DNA of 64,000 nt, from positions 1 through 64,000 of the forward strand of contig NZ_NMUM01000005.1 in assembly GCF_002812805.1 (NCBI RefSeq), given 5' to 3'. Each line of letters begins with the position of its first letter. Within the stretch, counting starts at the first letter, position 1. The position numbers were made by a program, and so were the translations under genes. Under the pieces are notes generated by a model. It ran no database searches. It worked only from the letters and a program-made list of their open reading frames with translations, and was not told where the DNA came from. This document shows, piece by piece, positions 34,523-44,623 of the stretch. This DNA comes from Microbacterium lacus (lineage in GTDB: Bacteria; Actinomycetota; Actinomycetes; Actinomycetales; Microbacteriaceae).

Positions 34523-36163
34523 ATGTCCGACGACAAGCGTCCCGACGAGCATTCCGGTGATGACCGGCTCGCCGACCTGTTCGGGCGTCTGCCCGATCCG
34601 CGCAGACGCGCGGTCGACGACTCCGCGGCCCCGGCCGAGGAGAAGCCCACTACTCCACCGCTGCCGGCGTCCTCTGCCGAGGACGCCGCTGCGCGTCAGG
34701 TCCCGCTTTCGCGCCGTGAGTTGCGCCAGCGCGCGACGGGTGAGAGCCCCACGGTCGCGTCACCTGCCAGTCAGGGACAGGATGCTCCGGCACCTGCGCC
34801 GTCCACGCCGCCTGCACCAGCTGCGCCGACCGCAGCATCCGTGACACCCGACCCCACCCCCGAACCCCGAGCGACGCCCCGTGCGCCGAGCGCGGCGGAG
34901 GTGATCCCGGGCGGTGTCGCCGCGGGCGCTGCGGCGGGCTCGCAGCCGCAGCGGCGTCGCTCGGCCACGCCCACGCTCGAGGATGTCTCGCCCGAGGGTC
35001 GCGCGACGTCGACTCCGACGCTCGACGAGCTGTTCGCCGAGGAGAAACGTATCGTCCCGTCCAAGAAGGAGAAGCGCCGCAACCGTCGCATCGGCGGGTG
35101 GATCGCGCTCGGCGTGGTCGTTCTGCTGTTCGGCGGCATCGGGCTCGGTGTCGTGTGGGCGTGGAGCAACTACGAGGGCCCCATCCGTGCCCTCATGGGA
35201 TGGGAAGAGCCGCGCGACTACGAGGATGGCATCGCTGAGGGCGAGGCCCTCGTCACGATCTCCTCCGGCGACGGGGGACAGGCGATCTCGCAGAGTCTCT
35301 TCAACGCCGGCGTGACAAAAACCCCCGGCGCGTTCTATTCGTGGTTGCTCGAACTCGATGCGGTGCCCACCTTTTATCCCGGTGTGTACACGCTGCAGCA
35401 GAAGATGACGTCGGCCGCCGCTCTCGCAGCGCTCGAGAACCCCGAGAACAAGCTCGAGAACTCTGCACTCGTCCGCGAAGGATTGACGGTGGAGCAGACC
35501 CTGCCGATTCTGGCGGAGGGCATCGGCCTGCCGATCGAGGACTTCCAGGCCGCCATCGCAGATCCCGCTGCCTACGGCGTGGCCGCGTCGAGTCTCGAGG
35601 GGTGGTTGTTCCCGGCGCTGTACGAGTTCGATCCGGGAATCACCGCGACGCAGGTCATTCAGCGGATGGTGGACCGCACCGTGACCTCGCTGGATACCGC
35701 GGGCGTTCCCGTCGACGATCGCCAGCGCATCCTCACGATCGCCTCGATCATCCAGCGCGAGGCACGCGAGACCGATGACTTCTACAAGGTCTCTCGCGTG
35801 ATACAGAACCGCCTGCTGCCCGATAACCCCGAGACGTTCGGCAAGCTCCAGATGGACTCGACGGCGCAGTACGGCTACGGCGAGATGCACGACGGAACGG
35901 TGAGCTCGTCGGCAGAGGCCCTCGAAGACGACAATCCCTGGAACACGTACGTGGTCGAAGGGTTGCCGGTCGGACCGATCGCGAACCCGGGCGATGTCGC
36001 CATCGACGCGGCGATGAAACCGGTGGAAGGCACCTGGCTCTATTTCGTGACGGTCAATCTCGACACCGGCGAGACCGTGTTCACCGACACGTATGACGAG
36101 CACCTGCAGGCTGTCGATCAGTGGCAGCAGTGGTGCGCAGACAACCCCGACGGCGGTTGTTGA
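34523..36163 (+). CDS. mltG: endolytic murein transglycosylase MltG
   Basis: 546 residues from the ATG at 34523. A long disordered Pro/Ala-rich cytoplasmic region (about 1-185) precedes a membrane span (about 190-212, GGWIALGVVVLLFGGIGLGV), a LysM-like part and the YceG domain. The catalytic glutamate lies in SIIQREARETDDF (about residue 412); FGKLQMDSTAQYGYG and NTYVVEGLPVGPIANPG are family motifs. It cuts nascent peptidoglycan strands outside the membrane. aroE begins 2 bp after its stop. Confidence 0.94.
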   Translation: MSDDKRPDEHSGDDRLADLFGRLPDPRRRAVDDSAAPAEEKPTTPPLPASSAEDAAARQVPLSRRELRQRATGESPTVASPASQGQDAPAPAPSTPPAPAAPTAASVTPDPTPEPRATPRAPSAAEVIPGGVAAGAAAGSQPQRRRSATPTLEDVSPEGRATSTPTLDELFAEEKRIVPSKKEKRRNRRIGGWIALGVVVLLFGGIGLGVVWAWSNYEGPIRALMGWEEPRDYEDGIAEGEALVTISSGDGGQAISQSLFNAGVTKTPGAFYSWLLELDAVPTFYPGVYTLQQKMTSAAALAALENPENKLENSALVREGLTVEQTLPILAEGIGLPIEDFQAAIADPAAYGVAASSLEGWLFPALYEFDPGITATQVIQRMVDRTVTSLDTAGVPVDDRQRILTIASIIQREARETDDFYKVSRVIQNRLLPDNPETFGKLQMDSTAQYGYGEMHDGTVSSSAEALEDDNPWNTYVVEGLPVGPIANPGDVAIDAAMKPVEGTWLYFVTVNLDTGETVFTDTYDEHLQAVDQWQQWCADNPDGGC

Positions 36164-36164
36164 C

Positions 36165-37013
36165 GTGACGGAGGTGCCGGGCCCCGCGGCTCTCGCCGTG
36201 TGGGGCAGCCCCGTCGCGCACAGTCGCTCGCCCGAGCTGCATGCGGCCGCATATGGCGTGCTCGATCTTCCCTGGAGTTACACCCGACGCGAGGTCGACG
36301 CGGAGGGGTTCGACGCTGCTCTGGCGGGCCTGGGACCGGAATGGCGCGGCCTCTCCCTGACGATGCCTCTCAAGGAGCGTGCCTTCGCGGCTGCGTCTCG
36401 TCGCGATCGGCGCGCCGAACTCACCGGCGCCGTGAACACCCTCCGACTGGGCCCCGACGCCGGACCGCACGGCGTTAACACGGACGTCGGGGGGCTGGTG
36501 GGCGCCTTGCGTGAGCTCAGCGTTTCGGCGCCGGATGTTGCACGCCTGATCGGCGCGGGGGCCACTGCATCCTCCGCGATCGTCGCGCTCGGAGAGCTCG
36601 GCACGCGACGCGTGGATGTCTGCGCCCGTCGTCTCGTATCGATTGCGCCGCTCGTCGATCTGGGCGACCGGATCGGCGTCGACGTGCATCCGTATCCCCT
36701 CGGGACGCCCCCGCACGCCGCCGCGGACGTGACCATCAGCACCCTGCCGGGCGGCACGGTGCTCGCGCCCGAACTCGTCGCGTCGGTGGCGGATGCGGGC
36801 GGCTCGCTTCTCGATGTTGCGTACAGCCCCTGGCCATCGGCTCTGGCCGAGGCATGGTCGACAGGCGGGGCCCGCGTGATGTCGGGACTCCCGATGCTGC
36901 TCCACCAGGCGCTGTTGCAGGTGCGCTTCTTCGTCTCGGGCGATGTCGAGGCCTCGTTGCCGGACGAGCACGCGGTGTTCGCCGCGATGCACTCCGCGCT
37001 CATGGGAGACTAG
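36165..37013 (+). CDS. aroE: shikimate dehydrogenase (NADP+)
   Basis: 282 residues: [19 protein letters not shown] at the N-terminus binds shikimate; catalytic K70 (SLTMPLKE) and D107 (NTDVGG) are present; the nucleotide loop is GAGATASSA, slightly off the common GAGGAA form. It reduces 3-dehydroshikimate to shikimate. The GTG start at 36165 matches the family N-terminus; longer frames overlap mltG deeply. It is the first of five successive aro genes. Confidence 0.93.
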   Translation: MTEVPGPAALAVWGSPVAHSRSPELHAAAYGVLDLPWSYTRREVDAEGFDAALAGLGPEWRGLSLTMPLKERAFAAASRRDRRAELTGAVNTLRLGPDAGPHGVNTDVGGLVGALRELSVSAPDVARLIGAGATASSAIVALGELGTRRVDVCARRLVSIAPLVDLGDRIGVDVHPYPLGTPPHAAADVTISTLPGGTVLAPELVASVADAGGSLLDVAYSPWPSALAEAWSTGGARVMSGLPMLLHQALLQVRFFVSGDVEASLPDEHAVFAAMHSALMGD

Positions 37014-37017
37014 GAGG

Positions 37018-38247
37018 ATGCTCCGCGTCCTCACCGCCGGCGAATCGCACGGCCCCGAACTGATCGCCATCATGGAGGGTCTGCCCTCCGGCGTGCCCGT
37101 CTCATCCGAGGCGATCCAGGCCGACCTGCAACGCCGCAAGCTCGGCTACGGCCGCGGCTCGCGCATGAAGTTCGAGCAGGACGAGCTCACGATCTCGGCC
37201 GGTGTTCGCCACGGCCTGAGCCTGGGCAGCCCGATCGCGCTTCGCGTCGGCAATACCGAATGGCCCAAGTGGGTCGAGGTCATGAGCGCCGAACCGGTCG
37301 AGTTGACCGAGAAGTCTCGTGGACGAAGTGCGGCTCTCACGCGTCCGCGCCCGGGCCACGCCGATCTTGTCGGCATGCAGAAGTACGACTTCGACGAGGC
37401 CCGACCGATCCTCGAGCGCGCAAGCGCCCGTGAGACGGCAGCCCGCGTCGCTCTCGGCGCGGTCGCGCGCGCGTTCCTGGCCGAGCTCGGCATCCGTCTG
37501 GTCAGCCACACCCTCTCGATCGGTACCGTGCATGTGCCGGATGGTGCCGCGCTACCCACGCCGGACGACGTGGACGCGCTCGACGCCGACGACCTGCGGT
37601 GCTTCGACGCCGAGACCTCGACGCGCATGGTCGCCGAGGTCGACGCCGCGCGCAAGGACGGCGACACTCTGGGCGGGATCGTCGAGGTGCTCGCCTACGG
37701 CCTGCCGCCGGGACTCGGGTCTCACGTGCACTGGGATCGACGGCTCGATGGCAAGCTCGCCCAGGCACTCATGAGCATCCAGGCGATCAAGGGCGTCGAA
37801 GTCGGCGACGGCTTCCTCACCACGACGCGCCGGGGCTCGGCCGCCCATGACGAGTTGTTCGCCACGACCGACGGCATATCGCGATCGACCGATCGGGCGG
37901 GCGGAACCGAAGGCGGCATGTCGACCGGCACCGTGCTGCGTGTCAGCGCCGGCATGAAGCCCATCGCGACCGTGCCCCACGCGCTTCGCACGGTCGACGT
38001 CGCGACGGGTGACACGGCATCCGCGCACCACCAGCGCTCGGACGTCTGTGCTGTCCCGGCCGCGGGGGTCGTGGCCGAGGCGATGGTCGCCATCGTGCTC
38101 GCCGACGCCGTGCTCGAGAAGTTCGGCGGCGACAGCGTCGGCGAGACGCGTCGCAACCTCGACAGCTACCTCGCGGCTATCCCCGAGACGCTGCGCACGA
38201 CGCCCGCGTCCGAGGCGGCACTCGTCGAGCATGAACTCTTCGGCTGA
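37018..38247 (+). CDS. aroC: chorismate synthase
   Basis: 409 residues opening [20 protein letters not shown], with family motifs [16 protein letters not shown] and RRGSAAHDE. It converts EPSP to chorismate with reduced FMN. The conserved N-terminus fixes the start at 37018, even though AGGAGG touches the ATG; GGGAGA 8 nt upstream may serve as the ribosome-binding site. It overlaps aroK by 17 bp. Confidence 0.97.
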   Translation: MLRVLTAGESHGPELIAIMEGLPSGVPVSSEAIQADLQRRKLGYGRGSRMKFEQDELTISAGVRHGLSLGSPIALRVGNTEWPKWVEVMSAEPVELTEKSRGRSAALTRPRPGHADLVGMQKYDFDEARPILERASARETAARVALGAVARAFLAELGIRLVSHTLSIGTVHVPDGAALPTPDDVDALDADDLRCFDAETSTRMVAEVDAARKDGDTLGGIVEVLAYGLPPGLGSHVHWDRRLDGKLAQALMSIQAIKGVEVGDGFLTTTRRGSAAHDELFATTDGISRSTDRAGGTEGGMSTGTVLRVSAGMKPIATVPHALRTVDVATGDTASAHHQRSDVCAVPAAGVVAEAMVAIVLADAVLEKFGGDSVGETRRNLDSYLAAIPETLRTTPASEAALVEHELFG

Positions 38248-38749
38248 CGCCCGGGCCATCGTCTTCATCGGCCCGATGGGTGCGGGCAAGACGAGCATCG
38301 GGCGCCGCGTCGCCCGCGCACTGCATCTTCCGTTCGTCGACACCGACCGCGTGATCGTCCGCGATCACGGTCCCATTCCGGAGATCTTCACGATCCAGGG
38401 CGAGCCACGCTTCCGCGCGCTCGAGCGCGAGGCCGTGGCGGAGTCCCTCGGACACGGCGGGGTCATCTCACTGGGCGGGGGAGCGGTGCTCGATGCAGAC
38501 ACGCGGGCAGCGCTCGCGCCGCACCGCGTCGTGTACCTCACCGTTTCGCCCGAGACCGTTGCCTCGCGCATCCGCGACGCCAACCGGCCGCTTGTTGCGG
38601 GCGACGATCCGGTCGGCGCTTGGGAGCGGATCTACGCGGAGCGCCGCCCTCTCTACGAAGAGGTCGCCGACGTGACCTTCGACACATCCTCCGGGCCGAT
38701 CACGCATGTCGCGACGGCCGTCCTGGACTGGCTGAAAGCAGACGAATGA
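38231..38749 (+). CDS. aroK: shikimate kinase
   Basis: 172 residues: P-loop [15 protein letters not shown] (about 14-28), shikimate-binding DTDRVI and the GGGAV loop, lid region with [12 protein letters not shown]. It phosphorylates shikimate at O3. The start at 38231 lies inside the 3' end of aroC; the stop overlaps aroB as ATGA, indicating coupled translation. Confidence 0.95.
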   Translation: MNSSADARAIVFIGPMGAGKTSIGRRVARALHLPFVDTDRVIVRDHGPIPEIFTIQGEPRFRALEREAVAESLGHGGVISLGGGAVLDADTRAALAPHRVVYLTVSPETVASRIRDANRPLVAGDDPVGAWERIYAERRPLYEEVADVTFDTSSGPITHVATAVLDWLKADE

Positions 38750-39831
38750 ACGACGTCACCACTATCACCGTCACCGGCGAGTCCAGCTACGACATCACGG
38801 TGGGCCGCGGCATCCTCGACCGTGTGGGCGCCGCGCTCGCGCCGACCGTCCGCAAGGTCCTCGTCGTGCACCCGCCGACGCTCGGAGCGCGCGCGGGTGA
38901 GCTGCGTCAGCAACTGATGGACGAGGGCGGTCGGGAAGTGTTGCTCGCCGAGATTCCGGATGCCGAGCAGGGCAAGCGCGTCGAGGTCGCGGCGTTCTGC
39001 TGGCAGATCATGGGCCAGGCCGACTTCACACGAACCGACGCGGTTGTCGGCTTCGGAGGCGGGGCCGTGACCGACCTGGCGGGCTTCGTCGCCGCGACCT
39101 GGCTGCGCGGCGTCGACCTGGTGCAGGTGCCGACGACCGTGCTCGGCATGGTCGATGCGGCCATCGGAGGCAAGACCGGCATCAACACGGCCGAGGGCAA
39201 GAACCTGGTGGGAGCGTTCTGGGCCCCGCGCGCCGTGATCTGCGACCTGGACCTGCTCGAATCGCTGCCGAAGAACGAGGCCGTCGCCGGGTTCGCCGAG
39301 GTCGTCAAGGCCGGCTTCATCTGGCACCCGCAGATCCTTGACGCGATCGAGGCAGACCCCACCGCGGCAACGGATGTCACGAGCCCCGTCTTCCGCGAGT
39401 GCGTCGAACTCGCGATCGGGATGAAGGCCCGTGTCGTGAGCGAGGACTTCCACGAGTCTGGCCTGCGCGAGGTCCTGAACTACGGTCACACACTCGGCCA
39501 CGCGATCGAGCACGCAGAACGCTATCGCTGGCGCCACGGCGCCGCGATCTCGGTCGGTATGGTCTTCGCGGCCGAACTGTCACGCCTGGCGGGACGCTTG
39601 CCGGATGCGGCGGCTGCGCGTCACCGCGACGTCCTGGAACTCCTCGGGCTTCCCACCACCTACCGGGCGGGAGCGTGGCCGACTCTGCTCGCGTCGATGC
39701 AGCGCGATAAGAAGAGCCGCGCCGGGCTGTTGCGCTTCATCGTTCTGGACGACATCGCCCGCCCCACCGTCTTGCAGGCGCCGGATGACTCGCTCCTGTT
39801 CGCCGCGTACCAGGAGGTCGCGGGCGGCTGA
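38746..39831 (+). CDS. aroB: 3-dehydroquinate synthase
   Basis: 361 residues: NAD-binding GFGGGAVTDLAGFVAATW, metal-binding region VPTTVLGMVDAAIGGKTGIN and FAEVVKAGFIW, with the metal-ligand histidines in LNYGHTLGHAIEH. It cyclises DAHP to dehydroquinate, the second shikimate step. The gene is the last of the overlapped aro run; a pair of REP-like hairpins follows before aroQ. Confidence 0.97.
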   Translation: MNDVTTITVTGESSYDITVGRGILDRVGAALAPTVRKVLVVHPPTLGARAGELRQQLMDEGGREVLLAEIPDAEQGKRVEVAAFCWQIMGQADFTRTDAVVGFGGGAVTDLAGFVAATWLRGVDLVQVPTTVLGMVDAAIGGKTGINTAEGKNLVGAFWAPRAVICDLDLLESLPKNEAVAGFAEVVKAGFIWHPQILDAIEADPTAATDVTSPVFRECVELAIGMKARVVSEDFHESGLREVLNYGHTLGHAIEHAERYRWRHGAAISVGMVFAAELSRLAGRLPDAAAARHRDVLELLGLPTTYRAGAWPTLLASMQRDKKSRAGLLRFIVLDDIARPTVLQAPDDSLLFAAYQEVAGG

Positions 39832-39856
39832 GCTGCGGTCGCCGAGCTGGAATCTC

Positions 39857-39928
39857 GGTCGCTGAGCCTGTCGAAGCGACCCGTTGTGCGAATGTTCCGG
39901 TGCTCCCTTCGACAGGCTCAGGGAGCGT
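39857..39928. repeat. inverted pair of REP-like hairpins between aroB and aroQ
   Basis: The first unit (39857-39880) has stem GGTCGCT/AGCGACC around the loop GAGCCTGTCGA. The second unit (39902-39926), in opposite orientation, has stem GCTCCCT/AGGGAGC around TCGACAGGCTC. The loop is constant and the stem differs with matched changes, as in other units in this window. Confidence 0.8.
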
Positions 39929-39935
39929 AGGGCGC

Positions 39936-39941
39936 TAGTTT
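39936..39941 (+). promoter_or_regulatory. -10 box TAGTTT of aroQ
   Basis: TAGTTT is 7 nt before the aroQ ATG, so the transcript is probably leaderless. It follows directly after a REP-like pair. Confidence 0.45.
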
Positions 39942-39948
39942 GGTGAGC

Positions 39949-40407
39949 ATGACCGTGCCCCGCCGCATCCTGCTCGTCAACGGCCCGAACCTGAACCTGC
40001 TCGGCACGCGCGAGCCCGGAATTTACGGCAGTGCAACCCTCGCCGATGTTGAGCGAATCACGTCCGACGCCGCCTCGGCGCACGGGCTCGAGGTGCGCGC
40101 GGTCCAGAGCAATCATGAGGGCGTGTTGATCGACGCGATCCATGCGGCACGCGAAGATTGCGCCGGCATCGTCATCAACCCCGGAGGGCTCACACACACA
40201 TCGGTCGTTCTGCGTGATGCGCTCTCCGGTGTCTCGCTGCCGGTCGCCGAGGTCCACATCTCGAACGTGTACGAGCGCGAGGAGTTCCGCCATCACTCGT
40301 ACGTCCACGATGTCGCCGTGGTCCATGTGATCGGCGAAGGTGTCGACGGATACGCGAAGGCCGTGCGTCTGCTGATCCCCGTGATCACGGGCGCGGCGGA
40401 CGGCTGA
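39949..40407 (+). CDS. aroQ: type II 3-dehydroquinate dehydratase
   Basis: 152 residues: RRILLVNGPNLNLLGTREPG with the catalytic tyrosine in the following GIYG, INPGGLTHTSVVLRDAL, and VHISNVYEREEFRHHS with the catalytic histidine. It removes water from dehydroquinate, the step between AroB and AroE. The ATG at 39949 matches the family start. It is separated from aroB by repeats and has its own promoter. Confidence 0.96.
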   Translation: MTVPRRILLVNGPNLNLLGTREPGIYGSATLADVERITSDAASAHGLEVRAVQSNHEGVLIDAIHAAREDCAGIVINPGGLTHTSVVLRDALSGVSLPVAEVHISNVYEREEFRHHSYVHDVAVVHVIGEGVDGYAKAVRLLIPVITGAADG

Positions 40408-40421
40408 GCGGAGTCATCCCG

Positions 40422-40427
40422 TAGAAT
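40422..40427 (+). promoter_or_regulatory. -10 box TAGAAT of efp
   Basis: TAGAAT gives a predicted start near 40434 and a leader of about 88 nt. The leader contains a degenerate REP-like sequence (CTTCGACACAGTCAGCGACC). Confidence 0.4.
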
Positions 40428-40521
40428 CGAACGTCGGCTCGCTTCGACACAGTCAGCGACCGCTCCTTCTTCGCTCCGCGAGCACGAGCCGCGCCCCACA
40501 CACGAACGGAATCCTTGGAAC

Positions 40522-41082
40522 ATGGCATCCACCGCAGACATCAAGAACGGCGTCGTCCTCAGCATCGACGGACAGCTGTGGAACGTCATCGAGTTCCAGC
40601 ACGTCAAGCCCGGCAAGGGCGGCGCTTTCGTCCGCACCAAGCTGAAGAACGTCGTCTCGGGTAAGACCGTCGACCGCACCTACAACGCGGGCGCGAAGAT
40701 CGAGATCGAGAACGTCGACCGCCGCGACTTCACGTACCTGTACAACGACGGCGACAACTTCGTCTTCATGGATACCGCCGACTACGACCAGCTCACGGTC
40801 GCGGCCGCGACCGTCGGCGAGGCGAAGAACTTCCTGCTCGAGAACCAGCAGGTGCAGATCGCGCTGAACAACGGCAACCCGCTCTACGTCGAGCTGCCGG
40901 CCTCCGTCATCCTCGAGATCACGTACACCGAGCCCGGGCTGCAGGGCGATCGTTCGTCGGCCGGCACCAAGTCCGCCACGGTCGAGACCGGGTACGAGAT
41001 CCAGGTGCCCCTGTTCCTCGAGACCGGCACCAAGGTCAAGGTCGACACCCGCACGGGTGACTACCTCGGCCGCGTGAGCTGA
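40522..41082 (+). CDS. efp: translation elongation factor P
   Basis: 186 residues in three beta-barrel domains. The tip loop [17 protein letters not shown] places lysine 32 at the site that enters the peptidyl-transferase centre. EF-P relieves stalling at polyproline. No EpmA/EpmB-type modification genes are in view, and actinobacterial EF-P is generally thought to work unmodified at this lysine. nusB follows after 4 bp. Confidence 0.97.
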   Translation: MASTADIKNGVVLSIDGQLWNVIEFQHVKPGKGGAFVRTKLKNVVSGKTVDRTYNAGAKIEIENVDRRDFTYLYNDGDNFVFMDTADYDQLTVAAATVGEAKNFLLENQQVQIALNNGNPLYVELPASVILEITYTEPGLQGDRSSAGTKSATVETGYEIQVPLFLETGTKVKVDTRTGDYLGRVS

Positions 41083-41086
41083 CCGA

Positions 41087-41497
41087 GTGAGCGCTCGAAC
41101 CAAGGCGCGCAAGCGCGCCCTCGACATCCTCTTCCAGGCGGATGTACGTGGTGACGAACCCGGTGTGATCCTGGCGGCCGAGGCGCAGCGCGCCGCGAGC
41201 GAACCCGCCCGCGAGGCATCCTGGCTCTACGCGCGCGAGATCGTCGACGGCGTGATCGACCACCACGAAGAGATCGACGAGCTGATCGCGACGCACAGCA
41301 AGGACTGGAAGATCGAGCGGATGCCCGCGGTCGACCGTGCCCTGCTGCGCATGGGCGTGTGGGAGCTGTTGCACAACGATGAGGTGCCGACCGCGGTCGT
41401 GATCGACGAGGCCGTGGAGCTTGCGAAGGAGTTCTCGACGGATGACTCCGGCTCGTTCGTGCACGGAGTGCTCGCGCGCGTCTCTCGCTCTGCCTGA
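41087..41497 (+). CDS. nusB: transcription antitermination factor NusB
   Basis: 136 residues, all-helical: ARKRALDILFQADVRG at the start, then [20 protein letters not shown] and PTAVVIDEAVELAKEFSTDD, the usual NusB signatures. With NusE it binds boxA RNA in rRNA antitermination. The GTG start lies 4 bp after the efp stop, so the pair is probably one transcript. Confidence 0.95.
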   Translation: MSARTKARKRALDILFQADVRGDEPGVILAAEAQRAASEPAREASWLYAREIVDGVIDHHEEIDELIATHSKDWKIERMPAVDRALLRMGVWELLHNDEVPTAVVIDEAVELAKEFSTDDSGSFVHGVLARVSRSA

Positions 41498-41506
41498 ATG
41501 GACCCT

Positions 41507-41591
41507 CGCTCGTTGAGCGAGCGGAGCGAGTCGAAACGTTAGAGCCGCGCGGGCATTTCGTCTCGTCGCTGCGCTCCTCGCTCAATGACCG
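41507..41591. repeat. inverted pair of a second repeat family
   Basis: CGTTGAGCGAGCGGAGCGAG (within 41507-41538, ending TCGAAACG) reappears in reverse complement with small changes at 41559-41591 (CTCGTCGCTGCGCTCCTCGC). This pair sits between nusB and the SNF2 gene and may terminate the efp-nusB transcript. Confidence 0.65.
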
Positions 41592-41609
41592 AGGGGCCGG
41601 ACTGCGAGG

Positions 41610-44555
41610 ATGGACAGTGTGGATTCCAGCTGGCGCGGTCTCATCGAGGTTGCCGACGTCGCCCCGGGCATCCCGCTCGCGCTCGGCGTAGAGCTGCGCC
41701 AGCGCACGCCGTACCGGCCGGATGACTGGGCCCCGCGGCGGGTCGAGAGCGTGCATCCGCGCGCGCTCCTGGGTCGTCGCGATGATCTGTCGCTCGGCGT
41801 CCGCCCGCTCATGCGGAGCGAGAGCACGGGCATGTGGATCAAAGGCCAGGTCTCGTGGGACTCCGTACGACGGCCCGGTTTCGGCTTCGACCCCACGCAT
41901 GCCCGGTGGTTCTCCGACCTCGCGACCCTCCTTTTGGGGGTTCGGACCGTCGGCCCCTTCGCCGACCCGGGCGAGTGGCTGACACTCGACGCGGTCGAAT
42001 CGAGCCTGCTCTGGCCGCACCTGCGCTCGGCGCGCATCGCCGGGATTCCTCTCGTCTCAACGAGCGAGCACCAGAGCGTTGCGCTCGGATACGAGGCGAC
42101 CGCGGCAATCGACGTGACGGATGCCGGTGAGGCGCTGCGTCTCCGAACGCACGTCACGGTCGACGGCGTGCCGATCGAGGATGCGGTCATCCGCCCCGTC
42201 GGTCACATCGGAATCTACGTCGCCACCCTGGACCGCGACCCCCTCCCGATCCTGCTCGCTCCGTGCAAGCTTCCGGACGCCGCCCGATCCCTCCTCAGCC
42301 ACGACGAGGGGCTGCTGATTCCCGCGGAGGAGCGCGAAGAGTTTCTCGCAGACGGCCTGCCCCGACTCGTCCGCCGCGCACGCGTCACCGCTGCGCGAGG
42401 CATCACGCTTCCCGCTCCGCCACAGCCGACGGCGGTCGTCACGGCGTCCTTCGGTGACGACGACGTGGAGTACCGCATCGAATGGTCCTATCCGGGTGTC
42501 ACCCGACTTGCCTACGACTCCGGGTCGCACCCCGATCGTGACCCCGCGGCCGAAGCCGAGATCGGATCGGGCCTCGAGACCGTCTGGCGAGAGACATCCG
42601 ATGCGCCATTCGCGCCCACGGGACGGCTGAGCGACACGGATGCTGCGGAGTTCGCCACGCGCATCCTGCCCGGCTGGGGTGCGCTCGCGCGGGTGCGCGT
42701 GGAGGGCAATGCTCCCCGGCGCGTCTACACCGAGCTGACCGGTGAACCCGCGATCAGTGTCAGCACGCTCGAGACCGACGACCCCGACTGGTTCGAACTC
42801 GGTGTGCTCGTCTCGATCGACGGTCGCGCGGTGCCGTTCGGCCCGCTGTTCCGCGCCCTCGTGCGAGGTCGCAAGAAGATGCTTCTCTCGGACGGGGCGT
42901 ATTTCTCGCTCGCGCATCCCGCGCTTCAGCGCCTGCGCGACCTGATCGACGAAGCCGGAGAGCTGGCGGAGTGGGAGACCGCGCCTCGCATCAACCGGCA
43001 CCAGACCGACCTGTGGAGTGAGTTCGAAGACCTCGCCGACCAGTCCGAACCGGCGACCGCGTGGCGCGAACTCGCCGCGGGCCTGCGCGGCACCGAAACC
43101 GTGCCGCACACGCCTCCACCGACCGGGCTCGAAGCGACGCTACGGACCTACCAGCAGGCGGGTTTCGACTGGCTGGCGTTTCTCTGGCGCAATCGCCTCG
43201 GCGGAATCCTCGGCGACGACATGGGGCTCGGCAAGACCGTGCAGCTCTTGGCACTGGCCGCCCACATCCGCGACCAGGGCGAACGGCGGCCGCTGCTCGT
43301 CGTGGCGCCCACCTCGGTGGTCGGATTGTGGTCTGCCGAGGCGGCGCGGTTCACTCCCGGCCTCCGGGTACGGCTGATCGAAGAAACCAGCACCAAGCGT
43401 GGTTCGTCGCTCATCGAGACGACAACGGATGCAGATATCGTCGTGACCTCGTATGCGCTCGTCCGCCTGGACCGAGAAGAGTTCGAGCGGGTCGGCTGGT
43501 CGGTCGTCATCCTCGATGAGGCGCAGTTCGTGAAGAACCCGCGCACACAGCTTCACCGCGCCGTGGGAGCGCTGCGAGCGGACGCGGTGTTCGCCGCGAC
43601 GGGAACACCGCTCGAGAACGGTCTGACCGACCTGTGGTCTCTGCTTTCCCTCACCGCGCCCGGTTTGTTCCCCTCCGCTCCGCGCTTCAGCGAGGCGTAT
43701 GTGAAACCCATCGAGCAGGGCAAGGTGCCGGAGAACGCGGAAGGTGGCCCATTCCGCGCGGCGAGGCTCGCGCGGTTGCGTCGCCGCATCCGTCCGCTGC
43801 TTCTCCGTCGTACGAAAGCGTTGGTCGCACCCGAGCTACCCGAGAAGCAGGAACTCGAGCTTCGCGTCGCACTCGACCCTGAGCACCGCGAGCTCTACGA
43901 TCTGACCTTGCAGCGCGAACGGCAGAAGGTCATGGGACTGCTGCAGGATCTGGACCGGAACCGATTCATCGTGTTCCGCTCGCTCACACTGTTGCGGATG
44001 CTGAGCCTGTCGCCCGCGCTGATCAGTCCCCAGAACGCGCACATTCCCGCGAGCAAACTGGACGCGTTGCTCGATCGCCTCGTCGAGGTCGCCGCTGAGG
44101 GGCACAGGGCGCTCGTGTTCAGCCAGTTCACGTCTTTCCTTCGGCTCGCGGCGGACCGCCTGGATGCCGCGGGGATCGCGCACGCCTACCTCGACGGATC
44201 GACCCGCAATCGCACCGAGGTGGTCGAGGGGTTCCGGCAGGGCGATGCGCCCGCGTTCCTGATCAGTCTCAAGGCCGGCGGTTTCGGACTCACCCTCACG
44301 GAGGCCGACTACGTGTTCGTGCTCGACCCGTGGTGGAATCCCGCGGCGGAAGCACAGGCAGTGGATCGCGCCCATCGCATCGGTCAGGAGCGACACGTGA
44401 TCGTGTACCGGCTGATCGCGGCGGACACGATCGAAGAGAAGGTGCTCGCCCTGCAAAGGCGCAAGGCACGGCTCTTCGATGCCGTCGTGGACGACGATGC
44501 CCTGTTCGCGCAGGACCTCACGGCAGACGACATCCGCTCGCTGCTGGACGGGTGA
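41610..44555 (+). CDS. SNF2-family DNA helicase/ATPase
   Basis: 981 residues. The N-terminal half (about 1-490) is a lineage-specific region without recognisable domains or SWIM zinc finger. The C-terminal half is an SNF2 motor: motif I GDDMGLGKT (535-543), motif II DEAQ (636-639), SLKAGGFGLTLTEAD and motif VI HRIGQE (922-927). Bacterial members are implicated in remodelling protein-DNA or RNA polymerase complexes, but roles are mostly unknown. The start may be ATG 41610 or GTG 41619, the latter better spaced from GAGG. It is an orphan, without restriction or methylase genes nearby. Confidence 0.92.
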   Translation: MDSVDSSWRGLIEVADVAPGIPLALGVELRQRTPYRPDDWAPRRVESVHPRALLGRRDDLSLGVRPLMRSESTGMWIKGQVSWDSVRRPGFGFDPTHARWFSDLATLLLGVRTVGPFADPGEWLTLDAVESSLLWPHLRSARIAGIPLVSTSEHQSVALGYEATAAIDVTDAGEALRLRTHVTVDGVPIEDAVIRPVGHIGIYVATLDRDPLPILLAPCKLPDAARSLLSHDEGLLIPAEEREEFLADGLPRLVRRARVTAARGITLPAPPQPTAVVTASFGDDDVEYRIEWSYPGVTRLAYDSGSHPDRDPAAEAEIGSGLETVWRETSDAPFAPTGRLSDTDAAEFATRILPGWGALARVRVEGNAPRRVYTELTGEPAISVSTLETDDPDWFELGVLVSIDGRAVPFGPLFRALVRGRKKMLLSDGAYFSLAHPALQRLRDLIDEAGELAEWETAPRINRHQTDLWSEFEDLADQSEPATAWRELAAGLRGTETVPHTPPPTGLEATLRTYQQAGFDWLAFLWRNRLGGILGDDMGLGKTVQLLALAAHIRDQGERRPLLVVAPTSVVGLWSAEAARFTPGLRVRLIEETSTKRGSSLIETTTDADIVVTSYALVRLDREEFERVGWSVVILDEAQFVKNPRTQLHRAVGALRADAVFAATGTPLENGLTDLWSLLSLTAPGLFPSAPRFSEAYVKPIEQGKVPENAEGGPFRAARLARLRRRIRPLLLRRTKALVAPELPEKQELELRVALDPEHRELYDLTLQRERQKVMGLLQDLDRNRFIVFRSLTLLRMLSLSPALISPQNAHIPASKLDALLDRLVEVAAEGHRALVFSQFTSFLRLAADRLDAAGIAHAYLDGSTRNRTEVVEGFRQGDAPAFLISLKAGGFGLTLTEADYVFVLDPWWNPAAEAQAVDRAHRIGQERHVIVYRLIAADTIEEKVLALQRRKARLFDAVVDDDALFAQDLTADDIRSLLDG

Positions 44556-44623
44556 GCGGGGCCTCTTTCTCACGGCGCTCGTTTCTCACGGCGCTGTTCA
44601 CCCGGGTCCCAGGAGCCCGCGCG

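Noticed and set aside
41610-44555. SNF2 helicase as part of a defence island (DISARM or similar)
   Set aside because: No methylase, PLD, DUF1998 or restriction genes are adjacent; neighbours are nusB and the MBL-Rieske gene.
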